A DNA stretch of 64,000 bases from an uncultured Schlesneria sp. (GTDB taxonomy: Bacteria; Planctomycetota; Planctomycetia; Planctomycetales; Planctomycetaceae): the NCBI GenBank assembly GCA_903840265.1, contig CAIMFH010000035.1:1-64000 (forward strand), read 5' to 3'. The position numbers and the translations under genes were made by a program. This document shows, piece after piece, positions 1 to 8,121 of this stretch. The notes below the pieces were generated by a model that had not been told where the DNA came from, did no database searches, and saw only the letters and a list, made by a program, of their open reading frames with translations. Each line of letters opens with the position of its first letter. The stretch's first letter is position 1.

Positions 1-1303
1 CGAGAGCCAATCGGGCGGTCTGGCCGGCCAGGCGGGATGTCCAGTGGAACAGGGCTTCGTCGATCTGGGACTGGCGGGTGCCGAGGTCGGTCATGAACAT
101 GTCGATGTGATTCCGCGCCTCGGGGGAGAGTGTGACACCACCGGCGCGAGGAGCGCCCGACACAACCTCGGGGAGGGCGAACAGCTTGTTGATCACGGAG
201 GCGAAACCGTCTTCGGTCGCCTGATCGACTTCGTCATCGGTCCAGCATTGCGGGCGGGCTTCGGGTGAGGCGATGAGGAGTCGGCTGGTCAGTTCGCAGG
301 CTCCCCCTTGCTTGGCGAACTTCTGGGTGAAGAGGTCGGCGGACAATGTCCCGGTCAGGCTGACGGCGGCGGGGGTGAGTGTCGCCGTGGTGCGGCCTTC
401 GATCGTGACACTTCGACCGCCGTAGAGATCCAGCCAGGCCTGCCGTTGAATGGCGGCTCGTTCGCCGGTGCCCGAGGTGCGTTTCAGCCAGCCATCCAGT
501 TCCTGGGGACAGACGAGGAGTCCTTTGGACTGCCGGGAGAGTAACCGACTGAGTGAGGGGAGCGACCAGTCGACGGTCAATGAACGCTCGGCAATCGGTT
601 CGGCCGGTGGCAGCAAGTGTTGTGGCTGGCGACGCTGGTTGTCGCGGTAGACGGCCAGTTAGCGACGATAGGGCATGAACAGTTCCTCCCGCTGCTGCTC
701 GGCTATTGCTTGACGGGCCTGTAGGGGAACGACGGCAGCCTCGATGATTGCCTCGTGAGGAGAAGGCCCTTCATTGACGAGAGCCGTCCACAGGATCGCC
801 GGTTCGGACCAGCCTCGTTTCAGTTCAATCCGCCGAGTTCCTCCGATGGCCGAGGCGAGGACCGACAGGACCGGTAAGGCGACCGCGGCGGCGTCACAGT
901 TGAGGGAGTTGGCTTGAGCCACCACAAACTGCTGAACCGGCTGCGGCAGGGTTTCGACCGGGAAGGGTTGGAACTCGGGGACCTGGCCAGGGACCAGATA
1001 CTGCAGGTTGACCCAGGGGAGACCATCGTCGCTGTCGGCGGGCATGAATGCCGGCATGTGGTCGCCAACCTCGTCGTCCCTCGAATCGGGCTCATCCGGT
1101 GGCCAGCATTTGGAGGCGGCGTGGACCTCCGGAGTGACTCGGTCCCGCTCCTGCCGCTCGCGGAACCGTTCTTCGGCGACCAGCTCTTTGATGGAGCGGA
1201 GGGACTCGTTGTCCGGCCCCAATAAGTCGGTGACTTCCTGGAGTCGGGAGTCAGAAAACATCTCGGACAGTTTTACCGGTCGACGCAATTTTCGAGCAGA
1301 CAT
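1..1303 (-). pseudogene. DUF3987-type protein, interrupted by in-frame stop, runs off left edge
   Basis: Read leftward from an ATG at 1301-1303 (start MSARKLRRPVK). The N-terminal half carries the hallmark region of DUF3987 proteins: PFPVETLPQPVQQFV, then a small-residue segment and GGTRRIELKRGW followed by EPAILWTALV. A TAA at 659-661 ends this part. The same frame then stays open to base 1 with recognisable family sequence: KGLLVCPQELDGWL, GGRSVTIEGRTT, LTSRLLIASPEARPQCW. Family members are usually one protein with a Walker A motif after the LW segment; here that place reads NEGPSPHEAII and has no GxxxxGK[ST]. DUF3987 proteins are often found on mobile elements and resemble helicase/primase-associated ATPases. 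Loss of the P-loop plus the stop suggests a decaying gene. Read-through or a sequencing error at 659-661 remains possible. Confidence 0.7.
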
Positions 1304-1338
1304 GCGGGTTCTCCAGCAACAATTCCCATCAGAGCAAC

Positions 1339-1400
1339 AAAAAAACGGCCACACCGATTGACTGACCGAAAATTCGGGGCAGTCGATGGGTGTGGCCGTT
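1339..1400 (-). terminator. Long hairpin with T tract (leftward), terminator or attenuator
   Basis: Arms at 1344-1364 and 1380-1400 are complementary over about 18 of 21 positions, with core AACGGCCACACC. An inner palindrome CCGAA/TTCGG sits at 1366-1377. Read leftward, the hairpin is followed at once by a run of T, the layout of an intrinsic terminator. It lies 41 bases upstream of the DUF3987 start and no leftward gene lies to its right, so it would act as a leader attenuator or is a left-over element. Confidence 0.55.
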
Positions 1401-1769
1401 GGTTACGGTCCACGGGGGACATTCATTCAATCACGAGATGATTGTGCCAAGAGGAAACTGATAGTCAAGATGAGTTTTTGGGCCTTTGTGCTTGAAGACG
1501 GAGGGCTCCTATTGGGCGACGCTAACCCTCTCTTGAAGTGCGATGCGGAAGCTCAGGTGACGAATTCAAATGCCTGCGCAGCCGGCGATCTGAGATATGG
1601 CAATGTTTTATACAAAAACTGCCGATCATTTTCTGGCCGACTGACGAGCCGCGCAATGGTAATCCAGCCTTAGCAGCTGGCTGGACGATGGCTCTACTTC
1701 TTAAGCGCCACTCGAGACGGCATTAGCCGGGTTCGCGTCGGCACGCGCCTACATTTGGAGATGCTGCGG
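1401..1769. other. Intergenic stretch without recognised gene
   Basis: Short open frames here (for example 1386-1673 on +) show no family signal and no convincing ribosome-binding site. The stretch presumably holds the promoter of the EAL-type gene that follows. Confidence 0.4.
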
Positions 1770-2690
1770 ATGGATTCCGAACCGGGGCAAGTGACGAGCC
1801 CGTTGTCCGATGCGATCAGTACGGAATCCCCAGCGATGTTCAGGAGCAGGTTGGAGTTCCAGCAGATCCTTCATGATCGAGCGATTACTCCGAGCTTCCA
1901 ACCGATCGTCAATCCGTTCTCGGGCACGGTCCTGGGTTATGAAGTGCAGGTTCGATCCACTCGTGATGGCCGACGTGGCGCGGCGGATCTTTGTTTGGCA
2001 GCGAGTCGCGTCGGAATGGAAGATGAACTCAGCGCGCTGACGCGCAGTATTGGCATGATCCACGCCCGATTTTTACCAAGTCATGCGATTCGATTTTTGA
2101 ACACTCACGCCTCCGAAATCGCAGGCTCGAAGCTTCTGGCGTCACTGACCGCGTTGCGCGAGAACGATCCAGATGTCCCGATCGTCCTAGAGATTCACGA
2201 GAGCTCGATCAGTGAGCCGCCACTGATCAAAGAATTTAACAAGCAACTTCAACAGCTTGATATCGGGCTTGCCTATGAAGGTTTTGGCCAAGGTGAGTCG
2301 CGGATTCTGGAGTTTATTGAAGCGCCGCCCGACTTCTTGAAGTTCAATATCGAATTGATTCGGGGCATCCACGTTGCGGCCAAAAGTCGACAGAAGTTGC
2401 TGGCATCGTTGGTGCAACTCGCGCGAGATCTTGGCACGTTAACGATCGCTGAAGGAGTTGAAGCGCTTCCGGAACTCGAGGTTTGCAAGCAATTGGGGGT
2501 TGATCTGGTCCAAGGCTACTATTCTGGAAGACCTCAACCAGTCGAGTGGATCCTGGCGGACCTCGTCAACGGGAAAACGAACCCAGAAACCACTGCGACC
2601 CGACTTCAACAACCGCTCGGCAGAGCGTCGAAGTTGAAGCCCGATCAACCTCATGAAACCAGTTTTCGTATGCAGGCAGGATGTCGGTGA
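1770..2690 (+). CDS. Degenerate EAL-domain protein (probable non-catalytic c-di-GMP-type regulator)
   Basis: A 306-residue protein starting at the ATG at 1770, with GGAG at 1757-1760 as the likely ribosome-binding site. An upstream in-frame TTG (1755) and ATG (1761) fit that spacing worse. Residues about 35-270 follow the EAL phosphodiesterase fold: FQPIVNPFSG, LEIHES, FLKFNIELI, IAEGVE and LVQGYYSGRP. The catalytic signature is eroded. The ExLxR motif reads EVQVR, and the metal-binding DDFG reads YEGFG. Known EAL enzymes need these acidic residues, so c-di-GMP hydrolysis is unlikely. Ligand binding or a protein-interaction role is an inference. No GGDEF, PAS or receiver domain is attached, and no membrane segment is visible. 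Confidence 0.75.
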   Translation: MDSEPGQVTSPLSDAISTESPAMFRSRLEFQQILHDRAITPSFQPIVNPFSGTVLGYEVQVRSTRDGRRGAADLCLAASRVGMEDELSALTRSIGMIHARFLPSHAIRFLNTHASEIAGSKLLASLTALRENDPDVPIVLEIHESSISEPPLIKEFNKQLQQLDIGLAYEGFGQGESRILEFIEAPPDFLKFNIELIRGIHVAAKSRQKLLASLVQLARDLGTLTIAEGVEALPELEVCKQLGVDLVQGYYSGRPQPVEWILADLVNGKTNPETTATRLQQPLGRASKLKPDQPHETSFRMQAGCR

Positions 2691-2822
2691 CATTTCATCA
2701 ACGACTCGGCACCACTGTATGTCGCAGAGAGCCTGCCTGTATACGTTTTTTCGCCGCCGGCGAGAGTGGTTCCCCAGCCTTACCCAGGCTGGGGAACTGC
2801 CGACCCGGCCCGTCAGTTGACC

Positions 2823-4463
2823 TTATTCCCTGGTCGCATTGACGTGCCACCATTCGGCGGCGCGTTCTTCGGTCCATTGGCCGGCACAGCCACATTTCGC
2901 CAGTGCTCGATCAAGGTCTTCGACAGCAGCGAAGCGATCGCTGGGCCGCTTGGCGAGACAGCGGAGAATGATTGCTTCCAGATCCTGAGGGATGGTCGTC
3001 AATTGGGAGGGGGGAATGACTTCATCCCGGGCGTGAGCGATCATGACGCGAATCGGGTTGGTTCCTTCGAAAGGGGGCCGACCGGTCACGAGGAAGTAGG
3101 CGACCGCTCCCAACGCATAGATATCGCTTCTGCCGTCCGGGATACTTTCGGCCGTCGCCTGTTCGGGAGACATGTACAACGGCGAACCGCTGAAACCGCC
3201 CTCCTGGGTCAAATGCAATTCCTGGTCGTCTGAGTTCCCGACGCGTTTTGCTAATCCAAAATCAAGCAGCTTGGCGATGTCGTAAGCTCCGCCTTGCTTC
3301 GCGGCAAAGATATTCGCCGGCTTGATATCGCGATGAATCAATCCGGAATTATGAGCCTCAGTCAGTGCGTGACAGATCTGACGCAGGAAATGGATGGCGC
3401 GCTCGGGGGGCATGGGGCCATGCTGGCTGACCAGGTCCGAGAGACTTAATCCCTCGAGATATTCCATCACATAATAAAACGTGCCATCGTCTGTCCGGCC
3501 ATAATCGTAGATGTTGACCGTATTCCAGTGGCTGAGTTTTGCCGTCGCGCGGACTTCATGTTCGAATCGAGCAATGGCTACGGGATCGGCTCCCTGGCCC
3601 GGCCGGATCAGCTTGATTGCACAGGGGCGTTTCAGCAGTTGATGCTCGGCGAGATAAACTTCACCCATGCCACCTTTGCCAATCAGTTGCTTCAGGTGAT
3701 ATTGGCCAAATTGCTTCGCTTTGAAAGCTTCTGACCGAAGTGAATAGATCGTGTGCGTTCCGTAGATCGAAGCCGCACTGCCGATGAGAAAGACGATGGC
3801 AGCCTCTTTGATCTGGGCTGCATTGGCTGCCACCGCGATCGTGGGATCGCGAAAACACAACACTCCGATCACAGCCAAGGGTGCCAGGGTCGGTGGCACA
3901 ATCATCAGTGCTGCCCGTCGCCAGGTGTTGGGAATAAACATCCCGTACAGCATGATCAGCGCGAACCAGGAGAGGATTCCCATCTGCATCGGAACGACAA
4001 GCTGCAGCGGGTTGCCAGCATCTGCCGCATGCATAATCAAGAGTGTCTGCATCCAGACGAGTTGCACGCCGACCAGGCTGAATAATGTCAGTTCGATGGT
4101 GCGCAGTTGCTTCAGCGACAAGCTGATCTTGCTTTTCAGGAAGACGTAACTCGCGATGAGGACAAGCAACAACATCGCGCGCGGCAGACGGAAGGGAACA
4201 GAGACAAAGAGTTCGCGAATAAACAGCAAACCGACACCGACCAGCAGCACCAGCGCTGCGGCCCCCAACCGCTGCCGAAGTAACTCGGCCGTGGCTTCGG
4301 CCCAATGTGGTTGCGATGCATCGACGACCGCAACATTCGCTCGCGACGAAGAAGTGTGGGAGTATAAGGGCGAATGTTCGACCGAAGGCTTTGCGGAAAT
4401 TCCAATCAGCGTGGGTTCCAGGGAGGATTGGTCACTGGATTTTGAGATGTGACGATCATTCAT
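2823..4463 (-). CDS. Membrane-anchored Ser/Thr protein kinase (PknB type)
   Basis: A 546-residue protein with an unusual order: about 60 polar residues, six hydrophobic segments (about 65-85, 92-110, 122-143, 155-177, 184-204 and 221-240), then a C-terminal Hanks-type kinase domain from about 255. The kinase looks active: glycine loop GKGGMG (262-267), AIK lysine 284, HRDIKPAN with catalytic D379, DFG D401 and SPEQ in the activation segment. In most PknB-like proteins the kinase is N-terminal and followed by one membrane helix, so this is the reverse arrangement. It would phosphorylate cytoplasmic targets in response to a membrane cue; substrate and signal cannot be inferred. The final residues CGCAGQWTEERAAEWW lie outside the kinase fold. 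Confidence 0.9.
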   Translation of the reverse strand: MNDRHISKSSDQSSLEPTLIGISAKPSVEHSPLYSHTSSSRANVAVVDASQPHWAEATAELLRQRLGAAALVLLVGVGLLFIRELFVSVPFRLPRAMLLLVLIASYVFLKSKISLSLKQLRTIELTLFSLVGVQLVWMQTLLIMHAADAGNPLQLVVPMQMGILSWFALIMLYGMFIPNTWRRAALMIVPPTLAPLAVIGVLCFRDPTIAVAANAAQIKEAAIVFLIGSAASIYGTHTIYSLRSEAFKAKQFGQYHLKQLIGKGGMGEVYLAEHQLLKRPCAIKLIRPGQGADPVAIARFEHEVRATAKLSHWNTVNIYDYGRTDDGTFYYVMEYLEGLSLSDLVSQHGPMPPERAIHFLRQICHALTEAHNSGLIHRDIKPANIFAAKQGGAYDIAKLLDFGLAKRVGNSDDQELHLTQEGGFSGSPLYMSPEQATAESIPDGRSDIYALGAVAYFLVTGRPPFEGTNPIRVMIAHARDEVIPPSQLTTIPQDLEAIILRCLAKRPSDRFAAVEDLDRALAKCGCAGQWTEERAAEWWHVNATRE

Positions 4464-5169
4464 CGGATGTTGATCGCCATGGTCTGCAAACCTGCCTTCA
4501 ATGAATTAACGGCTGAAGAAATCCATCAGCGAAATCGTAGCCTGATATCAGCTCGACAGCCAGCCGATCGCCGGCTTGAGTCACATCGCCCTGCCTAGCG
4601 GGCTCGCGCGATGGTCGAGGTGACGTGCCGGAATCGAATATCGCGGCGGTCTGGGCCGGCGATGCGAGACGCGATTTGTTTGGGCGTCAGTTTGGAGTTC
4701 GCGCTGGTTTTCCACAGTGGCCAATCAATGGAACGGCTGATTGACTATAAAGGTTGTGAGACCGAGCGACGCGCGGTCAAAGATAACTACAAAGGTTTCT
4801 ATTCATGAGTTCACACTTCATCGACAGCCAACCGCCTCATCCTTCGAAAACTGGTAGAGGTGCTTCGTGCTGGTATTATTCTGAAGCGTATACCTGGAAG
4901 CCTGGTTACTTCACGGAGTTCATTGCCGGGGACGAGCCGCGAGTTCCGGTCGTTGACGCTGCCACCGGGGTGATTGTGATCTTGTCATTCCGGAGCATTT
5001 CGTTCTCTCCCATCGTGCCGAAGGAAGCGCCGGCGAAGCCACGAGTTGGTGGTGGGGGATCGTGACGCGCCTGCGGCGAGAGAATTGATTTGAGAGAGTG
5101 GAGGCTGAGACGAAGAAGACTTAGGTACTCGACCGCGTGATGTCGGAATCGTGGCGATGTCTGTGAGCG
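4464..5169. other. Intergenic region upstream of the kinase
   Basis: About 700 bases without a recognised gene apart from one doubtful small frame at 4805. The kinase promoter must lie near its left part. No strong repeats were seen before the 30-bp element at 5170. Confidence 0.4.
4805..5065 (+). CDS. Doubtful small ORF, 86 residues
   Basis: ATG at 4805 is preceded by AAAGG about ten bases upstream. The product has a short aromatic stretch (SCWYYSEAYTWKPGYFTEF) and no family signal. It is the only frame in this gap with both a plausible ribosome-binding site and a protein-like composition. It may still be chance. Confidence 0.2.
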   Translation: MSSHFIDSQPPHPSKTGRGASCWYYSEAYTWKPGYFTEFIAGDEPRVPVVDAATGVIVILSFRSISFSPIVPKEAPAKPRVGGGGS

Positions 5170-5199
5170 GTCCGCGTGCTGACGCAGCGCGGCTCACCT
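5170..5199. repeat. 30-bp dispersed repeat, solo copy (family E)
   Basis: Begins GTCCGCGTGCTGACG and ends GCGGCTCACCT. It is identical over 30 bases to 48222-48251 and, inverted, to 48103-48132. Internally it can fold into a CCGCG/CGCGG hairpin with a bulge. It lies 18 bases beyond the stop of the CotH-like gene on the minus strand, as the 48-kb copy lies just beyond the stop of the PVC dehydrogenase. Confidence 0.85.
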
Positions 5200-5217
5200 G
5201 AAACTATTGGCGAAGGA

Positions 5218-6429
5218 TCAGCGGCCGGTGCGTCGGGCGAGTTCTGTGTCGAGCCATTTAGTTCGGGCGGCGACCCACTTTTTCATTTGTTTCAGGTCTT
5301 CGGTGAAGGTCAATTGGTTTGGGTCGCGGGGATCGATCTGTTTCCAGCGGCGTTCGTTGCGGGCGGCGGCGGGGCCCAGGGTTTTGGCGTTGTCATCGAT
5401 CAGGCGGCTGACGTTGTCGACGGAGAACTGTTGTTTGCGGAGGGCTTTCCATCTAGCCGCGTATTTCTGTTTGTAGGTGACGTTGCTCAGTAGTCGGTCG
5501 AAGAGATGGTTGGAGAGCCATTCTTTAGGTTCGACGATAGAGCCTTCCCAGTTTCGGCCGAAGGTGGCGTCGTAGTCCCACGGGACGAAGAAGAACCTGG
5601 GTTGCGGCACAGTTGCCGACGGGGCGTCTCGCGCAATGATGAAGTTCTTGTCGTTGCCGTCCATGTTGCTGGTGAATAGCAGCAGCAGGTGAAAGTCGAT
5701 GGCGTTGTCGACGTCGACTCGCGAGGCGATGCCGGACTTGGGATCGAAGAACTGGCGATCGGGGGCCTGGCCGACAAACTGGTTGAGCTCGTCGAGGGGA
5801 CTCCAATATTCAAGGTCTTCCGGCTCCGGTTCGTGCTGCTCGTACGCGCCATGTCCCTGTTGCTGGAAGTTGGCTCCATGGTCGACTGCCTTGTAGATGC
5901 AGGCGTGGCCGGTGTCGTTCTTGTCGAAGCGACGCAGGCCGAGCAGCGATCGTTCGACTCGTTCCATCAGCAAGTAGACGCCGTGGTAACTGTTGTTCAA
6001 GTTCACTTCCACGAACCGGCTACTCGCCGCGACGCGTTTGTTGGGATCGGCCGTGAGAGATTGAAACAGGTCATAGGAGAGCTTGTGCCGCATCATCGAG
6101 CAGTCGACGAAGGCGGCGTTGAGCACCCAGTTGCGATCTTTTTGAAGGCCCAGCCAATGTGTTGATTCATCCAGTTTGAGGGCGAACGATTTCTTTTCGT
6201 ATCCCTGCGACGATGCGCCGCGAAAACGGATCTTGCCCTGCAGCAGGTCGGTGTTGCCCTCTTTGATACTCGGCGGCGAGAGCATTTTGACAGTACAGGG
6301 AATGTATTGTTCGGAGCCGATCTGGTTGGTCGCGCGAAGTTCCAGGACAGGAAGATTCGATTCCGCGTTGGTCGCAGCGGCCGTGGCCAGGAATGCCAGG
6401 CACAAAATCAGGAAGCGGGATCGGTACAT
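5218..6429 (-). CDS. CotH-like kinase-fold secreted protein
   Basis: A 403-residue product from the ATG at 6427-6429, chosen because it opens a typical signal peptide (MYRSRFLILCLAFLATAAATNA). A longer in-frame frame reaches 6510 but would bury the signal. Family marks of CotH proteins: IRFRGASSQGYEKKSFALKL, RNWVLNAAFVDCSMMRHKLSYDLF, VEVNLNNSYHGVYLLMERV, NMDGNDKNF and WDYDATFGRNW. CotH was described as a spore-coat protein kinase in Bacillus, and homologues are common in non-sporulating planctomycetes as exported proteins. The DGNxxN and WDYD residues resemble the catalytic positions. Its substrate is unknown. Neighbours are unrelated, and it appears to be a single-gene unit ending next to repeat E. 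Confidence 0.85.
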   Translation of the reverse strand: MYRSRFLILCLAFLATAAATNAESNLPVLELRATNQIGSEQYIPCTVKMLSPPSIKEGNTDLLQGKIRFRGASSQGYEKKSFALKLDESTHWLGLQKDRNWVLNAAFVDCSMMRHKLSYDLFQSLTADPNKRVAASSRFVEVNLNNSYHGVYLLMERVERSLLGLRRFDKNDTGHACIYKAVDHGANFQQQGHGAYEQHEPEPEDLEYWSPLDELNQFVGQAPDRQFFDPKSGIASRVDVDNAIDFHLLLLFTSNMDGNDKNFIIARDAPSATVPQPRFFFVPWDYDATFGRNWEGSIVEPKEWLSNHLFDRLLSNVTYKQKYAARWKALRKQQFSVDNVSRLIDDNAKTLGPAAARNERRWKQIDPRDPNQLTFTEDLKQMKKWVAARTKWLDTELARRTGR

Positions 6430-6829
6430 GAGCAAGGCTTTGTTGAGTTGCTCGGAGATGGTCGAGGACACAGTCGCACTCGTTTTACGATGCCATTGGT
6501 CAGCGAGCAAGTCCGCTGTGGGCTGATGTCGACGTGGATCGCATTCATGGAGGCGAATACTGTGGGTTGGCTGGTGAAAATCGCACGATCGTGGCTGGAC
6601 CGAAACATCTGGTGAGGTGGGTCGTGCCTTTGAAGGTGACTGAAGAATAAACAGGTGAACAGGCGGCCATTCATCAGCAGCTTTTGCGGCCGATTTCTAG
6701 TGTTTGTCGGATTTGATTTGGCATTGCGTTCCAGTGGAACGGTACAAGAAGTGCGAACTATTTTTGTGGCACCGAGACACTGAATGTCGGGTGGCCAATG
6801 TCGGGCCGCTCATCATCAAGGGGAATGAA
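6430..6829. other. Intergenic region between divergent genes
   Basis: Holds the promoters of the CotH-like gene (leftward) and of the VOC-like gene (rightward). A frame open from 6704 runs into the VOC gene, but its first 42 codons match nothing in the family. No repeat or hairpin of note was seen. Confidence 0.35.
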
Positions 6830-7315
6830 ATGGCGAAGCCAGCGAAGAATACGATTTGCGTTTGGTATGACAGCGATGCCGAGGGGGCGGCCACGTTTTA
6901 TGCCAAGACGTTTCCAGATTCGTCTGTTGGTGCGGTTCATCGTGCACCGGCAGATTATCCATCGGGGAAGAAGGGTGATGTGCTGACGGTTGAATTCACG
7001 GTGATGGGGATTCCCTGCATCGGCCTGAATGGCGGTCCCGTGTTCAAACATACTGAAGCGTTTTCGTTTCAAGTCGCCACCACTGATCAGGCTGAGACGG
7101 ACCGCTACTGGAACGCCATCGTCGGTAACGGCGGCGAAGAGAGCATGTGCGGGTGGTGCAAGGATAAGTGGGGCGTGTCCTGGCAGATTACGCCTGTGGT
7201 TCTGACGCAAGCGGTCACCAATTCCGATCCGGCGGTCGGCCAGCGCGCCTTCGGGGCGATGATGCAGATGAAGAAGATTGACGTCGCTGCGATCGAGGCT
7301 GCCATTCGCGGCTGA
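6830..7315 (+). CDS. VOC-superfamily PhnB-like protein
   Basis: A 161-residue protein starting MAKPAKNTICVWYDSDAEGAA at ATG 6830, with AAGGGGA just upstream as ribosome-binding site. It fits the PhnB/3-demethylubiquinone-methyltransferase-like group of the glyoxalase/VOC fold: FYAKTFPDSSVG near the start, VEFTVMGIPCIGLNGGP in the middle, and WGVSWQITPVVL near the end. The family's reactions are mostly unproven despite the methyltransferase name. It probably binds a small substrate, with or without a metal. It sits 36 bases ahead of a HAD phosphatase on the same strand and may be cotranscribed with it. Confidence 0.85.
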   Translation: MAKPAKNTICVWYDSDAEGAATFYAKTFPDSSVGAVHRAPADYPSGKKGDVLTVEFTVMGIPCIGLNGGPVFKHTEAFSFQVATTDQAETDRYWNAIVGNGGEESMCGWCKDKWGVSWQITPVVLTQAVTNSDPAVGQRAFGAMMQMKKIDVAAIEAAIRG

Positions 7316-7351
7316 AACTTGTGGTTCGAATAATTTCCCGAAGGAGATGCC

Positions 7352-7912
7352 ATGCGACCTACTGGCGTGCTGTTAGATGTCGATGGAACTTTAATCGACA
7401 GCAACGATGGCCATGCTCATGCCTGGGTCGAAGCTCTGCGTGAAGCGGATGTCACGGTGGAATTTGCCGTGGTGAGACGCTTGATCGGGATGGGGGGCGA
7501 CAAGCTGCTGCCTAAGGTGGCGGAGATCGATGCGGAATCGGCGCAGGGTAAAGCCATTTCGAAACGACGAGGCGAAATCTTTCAGAAAGACTATCTGCCC
7601 AAGATCCGCGCCTTCCCCGCGGTGAAGCAACTGCTGCAGCGAATGAAACAGGAGGGACTGGAACTGGTGGTCGCCAGTTCTTCAAAGGACGCCGAACTGG
7701 GCTCGCTGCTTCAGATCGCGCAGGCCAAAGAATTCATCAAGGCGAAGACGTCGTCCGATGATGCGGACAATTCCAAACCGGACCCCGACATTATCGATGC
7801 GGCTCTGGAAAGACTTGGCCACCCTCGGGAACGGGTCATCCTGTTGGGTGACACTCCTTATGATGTCGAGGCGGGCTTAAGGGCGGGCGTGAGAGTCGTG
7901 GCGCTTCGTTGA
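7352..7912 (+). CDS. HAD-superfamily phosphatase, ends at in-frame TGA
   Basis: Up to the TGA at 7910-7912 this is 186 residues. AAGGAGA lies upstream of ATG 7352. All four HAD motifs are visible: DVDGTLIDS (nucleophile D9), VVASSSKD, lysine in SKPDPDI, and LLGDTPYDVEAG. The cap region fits the phosphoglycolate phosphatase/beta-phosphoglucomutase-like group. The core ends with RVVALR and the stop, whereas homologues as I recall them continue C-G-G-W/F and then a conserved tail ending in a DDPADLL-type segment. The frame beyond the TGA encodes just such a tail (see next entry). The truncated protein retains all catalytic motifs but would lack its last helix. The substrate is unknown. Confidence 0.85.
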   Translation: MRPTGVLLDVDGTLIDSNDGHAHAWVEALREADVTVEFAVVRRLIGMGGDKLLPKVAEIDAESAQGKAISKRRGEIFQKDYLPKIRAFPAVKQLLQRMKQEGLELVVASSSKDAELGSLLQIAQAKEFIKAKTSSDDADNSKPDPDIIDAALERLGHPRERVILLGDTPYDVEAGLRAGVRVVALR

Positions 7913-8011
7913 GGGGGATGGAATGATCCCGATCTTCGAGGTGCGATTCGGATTTACGATGACCCGCAGGATCTGCTCAACAAATTCGAGGAATCACCAT
8001 TCAGTATCTAG
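7910..8011 (+). other. In-frame continuation of the HAD gene beyond TGA
   Basis: After the TGA at 7910-7912 the frame encodes GGWNDPDLRGAIRIYDDPQD followed by LLNKFEESPFSI and then TAG at 8009-8011. This matches the C-terminal tail remembered for this HAD group, where a Cys precedes GGW/GGF. A full product would be 219 residues with the TGA as residue 187. Possible readings are a recent nonsense mutation (TGC or TGT to TGA), a sequencing error, or selenocysteine. A weak 4-bp hairpin (arms 7937-7940 and 7947-7950) is the only SECIS-like structure seen. Confidence 0.6.
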
Positions 8012-8121
8012 GAGCACTTCTCGATTGTGGTCGAGTCCGGCAGGTGACACTCCTTGGCGACGGGGTTATGATCCAGGGCGCTGATTGACCATTGAGATTC
8101 GCCTTCAAGGAGCCATTCACT

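Noticed and set aside
44-650. Three plus-strand frames at the left edge
   Set aside because: The minus strand here continues the DUF3987 protein sequence in one frame, so these are shadows.
1344-1400. Relation of the leader hairpin to family P because both contain GGTGTGGCCGT-like sequence
   Set aside because: Shared bases are too few and the arm order differs, so they are treated as unrelated.
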